Positions 28,401 through 37,400 of a stretch of DNA of 64,000 nucleotides are shown here, piece by piece (the first letter of the stretch is position 1; every line of letters starts with the position of its first letter). The stretch is taken from NCBI GenBank assembly GCA_020002185.1, contig CM034533.1, positions 40,521,021-40,585,020 of the forward strand, in the 5' to 3' direction. This DNA comes from Paraescarpia echinospica (Eukaryota; Annelida; Polychaeta; Sabellida; Siboglinidae). Position numbers and translations under genes: made by a program. The notes beneath the pieces were generated by a model. It did not search any database. It was not told the DNA's origin and saw only the letters and a program-made list of their open reading frames with translations.

Positions 28401-31400
28401 TTTAGCAAAGAGAACACCACAGCTGATAGAATGAGAACCATAGTTACAATTATGAAAACCACAGCCGACTGAGTGAAAACCACTGACGGCAAAGAGAACA
28501 CCACAGCTGATAGAGTGAGAACCACAGTTACAATTATGAAAACCACAGTCGACTGAGTGAAAACCACTGTCGGCAAAGAGAACACCACAGCTGATAGAGT
28601 GAGAACCAGTTATAATTATGAAAACCACAGCCGACTGAGTGAAAACCACTGTTAGCAAAGAGAACACCACAGCTGATAGAATGAGAACCACAGTTACAAT
28701 TATGAAAACCACAGTCGACTGAGTGAAAACCACTGTTAGCAAAGAGAACACCACAGCTGATAGAGTGAGAACCACAGTTACAATTATGAAAACCACAGTC
28801 GACTGAGTGAAAACCACTGTTAGCAAAGAGAACACCACAGCTGATAGAGTGTGAACCACAGTTACAATTATGAAAACCACAGTCGACTGAGTGAAAACCA
28901 CTGTTAGCAAAGAGAACACCACAGCTGATAGAATGAGAACCACAGTTACAATTATGAAAACCACAGTCGACTGAGTGAAAACCACTGTTAGCAAAGAGAA
29001 CACCACGGCTGATAGAATGAGAACCACAGTTACAATTATGAAAACCAGTCAACTGAGTGAAAACCACTTTTAGCAAAGAGAACACCACAGCTGATAGAAT
29101 GAGAACCATAGTTACAATTATGAAAACCACAGCCGACTGAGTGAAAACCACTGACGGCAAAGAGAACACCACAGCTGATAGAGTGAGAACCACAGTTACA
29201 ATTATGAAAACCACAGTCGACTGAGTGAAAACCACTGTCGGCAAAGAGAACACCACAGCTGATAGAGTGAGAACCAGTTATAATTATGAAAACCACAGCC
29301 GACTGAGTGAAAACCACTGTTAGCAAAGAGAACACCACAGCTGATAGAATAAGAACCACAGTTACAATTATGAAAACCACAGTCGACTGAGGAAAAAACC
29401 ACTGTTAGCAAAGAGAACACCACAGCTGATACAGTGTGAACCACAGTTACAATTATGAAAACCACAGTCGACTGAGTGAAAACCACTGTTAGCAAAGAGA
29501 ACACAAGAGCTGATAGAATGAGAACCACAGTTACAATTATGAAAACCACAGTTGACTAAGTAAAAACCACTGTTAGCAAAGAGAACACCACAGCTGATAG
29601 AATGAGAACCACAGTTACAATTATGAAAACCACAGTCGACTGAGGAAAAAACCACTGTTAGCAAAGAGAACACCACAGCTGATACAGTGTGAACCACAGT
29701 TACAATTATGAAAACCACAGTCGACTGAGTGAAAATCACTGTTAGCAAAGAGAACACAAGAGCTGATAGAATGAGAACCACAGTTACAATTATGAAAACC
29801 ACAGTTGACTAAGTAAAAACCACTGTTAGCAAAGAGAACACCACAGCTGATAGAGTGAGAACCACAGTTACAATTATGAAAACCACAGTCGACTGAGTGA
29901 AAACCACTGTTAGCAAAGAGAACACCACAGCTGATAGAATGAGAACCACAGTTACAATTATGAAAACCACAGTCGACTGAGTGAAAACCACTGTTAGCAA
30001 AGAGAACACCACGGCTGATAGAATGAGAACCACAGTTACAATTATGAAAACCACAGTCGACTGAGTGAAAACCACTGTTAGCAAAGAGAACACCACAGCT
30101 GATAGAATGAGAACCACAGTTACAATTATGAAAACCACAGCCGACTCAGTGAAAACCACTGTTAGCAAAGAGAACACCACAGCTGATAGAGTGAGAACCA
30201 CAGTTACAATTATGAAAACCACAGTCGACTGAGTGAAAACCACTGTTAGCAAAGAGAACACCACAGCTGAAAGAATGAGAACCACAGTTACAATTATGAA
30301 AACCACAGTCGACTGAGTGAAAACCACTGTTAGCAAAGAGAACACCACAGCTGATAGAATGAGAACCACAGTTACAATTATGAAAACCACAGTCGACTGA
30401 GGAAAAAACCACTGTTAGCAAAGAGAACACCACAGCTGATACAGTGTGAACCACAGTTACAATTATGAAAACCACAGTCGACTGAGTGAAAATCACTGTT
30501 NNNNNNNNNNNNNNNNNNNNNNNNNNNNNNNNNNNNNNNNNNNNNNNNNNNNNNNNNNNNNNNNNNNNNNNNNNNNNNNNNNNNNNNNNNNNNNNNNNNN
30601 NNNNNNNNNNNNNNNNNNNNNNNNNNNNNNNNNNNNNNNNNNNNNNNNNNNNNNNNNNNNNNNNNNNNNNNNNNNNNNNNNNNNNNNNNNNNNNNNNNNN
30701 NNNNNNNNNNNNNNNNNNNNNNNNNNNNNNNNNNNNNNNNNNNNNNNNNNNNNNNNNNNNNNNNNNNNNNNNNNNNNNNNNNNNNNNNNNNNNNNNNNNN
30801 NNNNNNNNNNNNNNNNNNNNNNNNNNNNNNNNNNNNNNNNNNNNNNNNNNNNNNNNNNNNNNNNNNNNNNNNNNNNNNNNNNNNNNNNNNNNNNNNNNNN
30901 NNNNNNNNNNNNNNNNNNNNNNNNNNNNNNNNNNNNNNNNNNNNNNNNNNNNNNNNNNNNNNNNNNNNNNNNNNNNNNNNNNNNNNNNNNNNNNNNNNNN
31001 NNNNNNNNNNNNNNNNNNNNNNNNNNNNNNNNNNNNNNNNNNNNNNNNNNNNNNNNNNNNNNNNNNNNNNNNNNNNNNNNNNNNNNNNNNNNNNNNNNNN
31101 NNNNNNNNNNNNNNNNNNNNNNNNNNNNNNNNNNNNNNNNNNNNNNNNNNNNNNNNNNNNNNNNNNNNNNNNNNNNNNNNNNNNNNNNNNNNNNNNNNNN
31201 NNNNNNNNNNNNNNNNNNNNNNNNNNNNNNNNNNNNNNNNNNNNNNNNNNNNNNNNNNNNNNNNNNNNNNNNNNNNNNNNNNNNNNNNNNNNNNNNNNNN
31301 NNNNNNNNNNNNNNNNNNNNNNNNNNNNNNNNNNNNNNNNNNNNNNNNNNNNNNNNNNNNNNNNNNNNNNNNNNNNNNNNNNNNNNNNNNNNNNNNNNNN

Positions 31401-34400
31401 NNNNNNNNNNNNNNNNNNNNNNNNNNNNNNNNNNNNNNNNNNNNNNNNNNNNNNNNNNNNNNNNNNNNNNNNNNNNNNNNNNNNNNNNNNNNNNNNNNNN
31501 AGTTACAATTATGAAAACCACAGTCGACTGAGTGAAAACCACTGTTAGCAAAGAGAACACCACAGCTGATAGAATGAGAACCACAGTTACAATTATGAAA
31601 ACCACAGTCGACTGAGTGAAAACCACTGTTAGCAAAGAGAACACCACGGCTGATAGAATGAGAACCACAGTTACAATTATGAAAACCACAGTCGACTGAG
31701 TGAAAACCACTGTTAGCAAAGAGAACACCACAGCTGATAGAGTGAGAACCACAGTTACAATTATGAAAACCACAGTCGACTGAGTGAAAACCACTGTTAA
31801 CAAAGAGAACACCACAGCTGATAGAGTGAGAACCACAGTTACAATTATGAAAACCACAGTTGACTGAGTGAAAACAATGAATCGGTTTTACTCGAAAACC
31901 ATACTTTCAGTATTTTCGACATTCACTTTGCTGTATTTTGGGAACTAGTTTGAATATTAGTAACATTGAGGTACCATGTTTCCCCTCTGAATGTGCTCTA
32001 TTCGAATATACAATAAAAATCGACATACAGTCACGCCTCGTTATAACGCGGTAGTCAGGGTCCACGAAATGAATCCGCATTATAAATGGGGCGCGTTATA
32101 AAAGAGGCGCGATAACGCGTTCTCGTATCTGCCGTGGTACTGCTGACGTAAGATCTAAAATAATGACCTGGCATTCGGCAACCGAATACGCAAATGATAT
32201 GACAAATGCTGTGTTAGAGTTGATTAAGGATTTAAAGCTATAAGTACGCTCACAATTGGCTTAACTTCGTCTTTCAATCGATATCAAAATACCAATTTAG
32301 AAAGCACATTTACCGTGCTGAAAAAAATTATGATTCACCAATTCATATGCGATTGACGAATTAATATTTTGGCGCACCAGTACAGACAGTAGCTTTCCAT
32401 TCATCGCAGCATTTGTTACGCAGTGTTAGCTAACTGATCTTGCCTACTAAGCTGTATTAAAACGTAACGCAAGGCATATTTGTGAATTTTAATTGCACTT
32501 TACAAGCCACCTGGCACCGAAACCAGGCGAACTTGCAATCCACGGAAGCCATGAGCTGATTAGAAACGATTCGTTTGATGTCGGCGTGAAACAAACAATA
32601 CCTCGTTCCACATTTACTGTTCCTAAAGTTAAAATTGACCATAATTATAGTCAAAGAAACGTATACCTTTGATAGCATTGGCAGTGCAGAATAAACAACG
32701 GCAGCGTAGTGACGTGCCTCACACTTGATTTGTTGCAGTTGTACGTCAACGTTAAATTTATTGTCCGCCAACTAGTCTTTCAATATACACGTCTTGAACA
32801 AAGATGGGGATAACTTCACACAAAACAATTGACAGTTATTATCATGTTAATATAGTTTGTCATAGCGCCCATTTTCCCCCTGGCGGCAGAAATTTGGGGT
32901 CCACGACCGACTGCATTATAACCGAATCCGCGTTATAACGGGGCGCGTCTAGTTTTGGCATAGTGGGTCACATATTGCCATAGAACATGTTTAGAAGCAA
33001 ACAAAATTTACCTACAGTTTTGAACTCCATGTTTCACCAGTTTGTTCACTTAATAAATAACAATAAACTGCCAAGAAAAAGTGTATAATTGATACTTGTC
33101 TTGTCTTGTTCTATTCTGCATTCTTTGAAATAAGACACATCCTGCTCATATTTGCTATGTTAAGGACTTACCCTAGAAAGATCTTTCTTTTGCAGCATAA
33201 TTAAACAGTTGTGTTGCCGTGTGTCACAGCCAGTCAATGAGTGTTTCCTGTGTCCGCAGTGCCATCTCCGTGGAGCTGTACTACATCTTTGCGACGCTAT
33301 GGGGGCGAGAGCAGTATACCCTCTATGGCATCCTGTTTGTCGTCTACGCCATCCTACTCAGTGTGACGGCCTCCATCTCTGTCGCCCTCACCTACTTCCA
33401 GCTGTCAGTAGAGGACTACAGATGGTGGTGGAGGTCTATATTCAGTGCCGGGTAAGTTAATGTCAGTGGAGGTCTATATTCAGTGCCGGGTAAGTTAATG
33501 TCAGTGGAGGTCTATATTCAGTGCCAGATAAGTTAGTGTCAGTGGAGGTCTATATTCAGTGCCGGGTAAGTTAGTGTCAGTGGAGGTCTATATTCAGTGC
33601 CAGGTAAGTTAGTGTCAGTGGAGGTCTATATTCAGTGCCGGGTAAGTTAGTGTCAGTGGAGGTCTATATTCAGTGCCGGATAAGTTAGTGTCAGTGGAGG
33701 TCTATATTCAGTGCCGGATAAGTTAGTGTCAGTGGAGGTCTATATTCAGTGCCGGATAAGTTAGTGTCAGTGGAGGTCTATATCCAGTGCCGGATAAGTT
33801 AGTGTCAGTGGAGGTCTATATTCAGTGCCGGATAAGTTAGTGTCAGTGGAGGTCTATATCCAGTGCCGGGTAAGTTAGTGTCAGTGGAGGTCTATATTCA
33901 GTGCCGGGTAAGTTAGTGTCAGTGGAGGTCAATATTCAGTGCCAGGTAAGTTAGTGTCAGTGGAGGTCTATATTCAGTGCCGGGTAAGTTAGTGTCAGTG
34001 GAGGTCTATATTCAGTGCCGGGCAAGTTAATGTCAGTGGAGGTCTATATTCAGTGCCAGATAAGTTAGTGTCAGTGGAGGTCTATATTCAGTGCCAGATA
34101 AGTTAGTGTCAGTGGAGGTCTATATTCAGTGCCGGGCAAGTTAATGTCAGTGGAGGTCTATATTCAGTGCCAGATAAGTTAATGTCAGTGGAGGTCTATA
34201 TTCAGTGCCAGATAAGTTAGTGTCAGTGGAGGTCTATATTCAGTGCCGGGCAAGTTAATGTCAGTGGAGGTCTATATTCAGTGCCGGGTAAGTTAGTGTC
34301 AGTGGAGGTCAATATTCAGTGCCGGGTAAGTTAGTGTCAGTGGAGGTCTATATTCAGTGCCAGGTAAGTTAGTGTCAGTGGAGGTCTATATGCAGTGCCG

Positions 34401-37400
34401 GGTAAGTTAGTGTCAGTGGAGGTCTATATTCAGTGCCGGATAAGTTAGTGTCAGTGGAGGTCTATATTCAGTGCCGGGTAAATTAGTGTCAGTGGAGGTC
34501 TATATTCAGTGCCGGATAAGTTAGTGTCAGTGGAGGTCTATATCCAGTGCCGGATAAGTTAGTGTCAGTGGAGGTCTATATTCAGTGCCGGATAAGTTAG
34601 TGTCAGTGGAGGTCTATATCCAGTGCCGGATAAGTTAGTGTCAGTGGAGGTCTATATTCAGTGCCGGATAAGTTAGTGTCAGTGGAGGTCTATATCCAGT
34701 GCCGGATAAGTTAGTGTCAGTGGAGGTCTATATTCAGTGCCGGATAAGTTAGTGTCAGTGGAGGTCTATATTCAGTGCCGGATAAGTTAGTGTCAGTGGA
34801 GGTCTATATCCAGTGCCGGATAAGTTAGTGTCAGTGGAGGTCTACATTCAGTGCCGGATAAGTTAGTGTCAGTGGAGGTCTGTATTCAGTGCCGGATAAG
34901 TTAGTGTCAGTGGAGGTCTACATTCAGTGCCGGGTAAGTTAGTGTCAGTGGAGGTCTGTATTCAGTGCCGGATAAGTTAGTGTCAATGGAGGTCTATATT
35001 CAGTGCCGGATAAGTTAGTGTCAGTGGAGGTCTACATTCAGTGCTGGGTAAGTTAGTGTCATTGGAGGTCTGTATTCAGTGCCGGATAAGTTAGTGTCAT
35101 TGGAGGTCTACATTCAGTGCTGGGTAAGTTAGTGTCATTGGAGGTCTATATTCAGTGCCGGGTAAGTCAGTGTTTTATGTCATAGTAGGACAGGGGTGGT
35201 GACCTTTCAACCTGTAACCTTTGCAGCCATTTGAGGCACTGGTTCATTTGCAGTAGGTCATATGTGACAATGCCCAAAACTAACATGTTTTGCTTTTGAT
35301 GGCAATCTTATTCAGTCTTGTTAATTAAGTATGTGAGTAATAGTCAATTTTATTGCTATCTTGCAACAATCAGTAGACAGAATTATATATAAGTTGTCAA
35401 CGACCCTAATTTAGGTTACAATACTTTGTTTTTGTTTCATGATTTGTATTCCTTCACACACAGACCCTTCTAAAGTGACATAATATACAGACAGCAAGAC
35501 ATGTCGTTGTAGAGATCAGGTTCCAGTCTACAGTACAACATTCATCAATTACTTGTTAATGGATTCTCACAACAACACTACAAAGTCATAATAAAACGCC
35601 TTATTTCAAAGAGCAAGATAGTGAATAATGTTACAGTAAGGACTGATAAGGACTGCCTTTCTGTTGTATGTCAGCATCGCTCTTTGAAACTAGTTGTGGT
35701 TTATTACACCATTATGTTTGAGCAGGAATTCTGAGAAAGAACTTGTTGCATAATGAGTATTCTCAACAAGTCTGTATACGAACAATGGTTTAGCAAGAAG
35801 TTTTTTAAGTAGTAATCTAGCAGACTGGCAGTTTTGCAATTCAAAAGCCTACATGAATTATTTCATCTAGGATCCTATTAACCCATTATTTGAACCCCAA
35901 TGGAAATAAAGGCATAATGGCCTTTTTAGTTATCTTAGGTGGAAACTGTTTTTCATCCACAACTGACTAGTGTAATTTTATTGATATTTTTCATATTTAT
36001 ACTAATGACCGTACCAGTGACTTTTGCTAAATCACATCATCAGATAATGCCAATGGTATTCTACAAGTTTTAGGTGTAGAACGTTGTTGTTTTATTTCTA
36101 GTTCTTTCTCCTGACATTATGTCTTAATATTTCCCTCCCACTGTATCACTCTACCTAGCGGTAGGTGTAATGTGTCAGTAGAGTTGGCCTAGGTGTGGCG
36201 ACCTTCTTCCAAGTGTAGTTTCCGTAATGGTCACCAGGGGGCAGCACATACTTTGGGCCATTCTATGGGGCAGATTTTTGTCTTGCTCACACGTGTGTGA
36301 AATAGACCACTTTTAATTTGCTCATTCCCAGTATCAAGCCTGCCATCCAAGGACAAAGAAATCCACGAGTGATTTGCCATGTGTAATTGATACCACTTTT
36401 TGGACCTGTGTGTTGTACATCTCCACCAGGTGACAGCATTATCTAGTCATTTCTCCTCGAGCTATCTGCGCCATAAGTTGGTGACAGTATTTCTTTTTCC
36501 AGTCCTTTGTACCTTGTTTTTATAAATTTTATATTCAGTATCTCAAAAAACTTGTGTTTTTCTCCTCTTAATGTCCAAGTTCGTTTTGGCAATGTTTACC
36601 TGGAATCATTTTAGTTACTCACCTCTGTATGCTAACATATGTGTCCTTATGACGTGGCCCACAAATTTGTAATATCGTATACATTATTCTAATGCCCCTA
36701 TCAAACTGTTGACTTCTATAAATGAGTTGGCCAATAATTGACCAATAAATCCCTGCATTTTATTTTTTTATAAACTATATTTACCAGTATACACATTCAT
36801 ATGTTTGATATAGTCTTAGGCATTCTTATCAATTTACTTTGTTTGTATTATTATTATTATATTTATGCTTTAGTATATTTACTTATTGTTTGTAAACACT
36901 GCTGAACAAAGTTTTACTTTGGATTTTAGTGTATAAATAAAGTTATTATTACATAGTCGTAGATTCTTCTTTGTAAGCCAATTGATTAATTGTATCTGAT
37001 TGTAACAGAATTTATTTAGTAATGTAATTAACTGGTATACAGAAATTGTGGGGTAAATTAAAGACTACAGTATAGAATACTGTCCTGTTTGGGATTCAAA
37101 CCCACGACAGCAATAGAAATAAGCCAGAATATTTACTTGTCCACCGGACAAGTAAGTTTTGAAGTCTACTTGTCCGCCAAAATTGTAACTTGTCCGAGTG
37201 GTTGTCAAGGGGAATCGAAGCTTTGGAAAAAACGTAAAGTCTTATTTTTATGACAACAACACAATGTTCCTGCTGTTTCGTTGCATGTATATCTGAGTGA
37301 CTTGTGATCAAAGCAAAATTTGATTTAATATGCAAGTTTTGAAATTGCAAAATTATATTTGCAACTAGTTTCCGGTCCATTTCCAGGACTGGTAAAACTT

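Noticed and set aside
30446..31531. Plus-strand frames of 342-361 aa
   Set aside because: They consist almost wholly of X residues from the 1000 N gap.
27546..31857. Many minus-strand frames of 114-454 aa with a VVFxxxx heptad pattern
   Set aside because: The 84 bp (4 x 21) repeat length is a multiple of three, which keeps a stop-free frame open. There is no start context, domain or splice support, and some frames run through Ns.
32457..32771. 104-codon minus-strand frame inside the TA-flanked transposon
   Set aside because: No DDE/D motif or helix-turn-helix can be seen and it fills only part of a 0.9 kb element; treated as chance.
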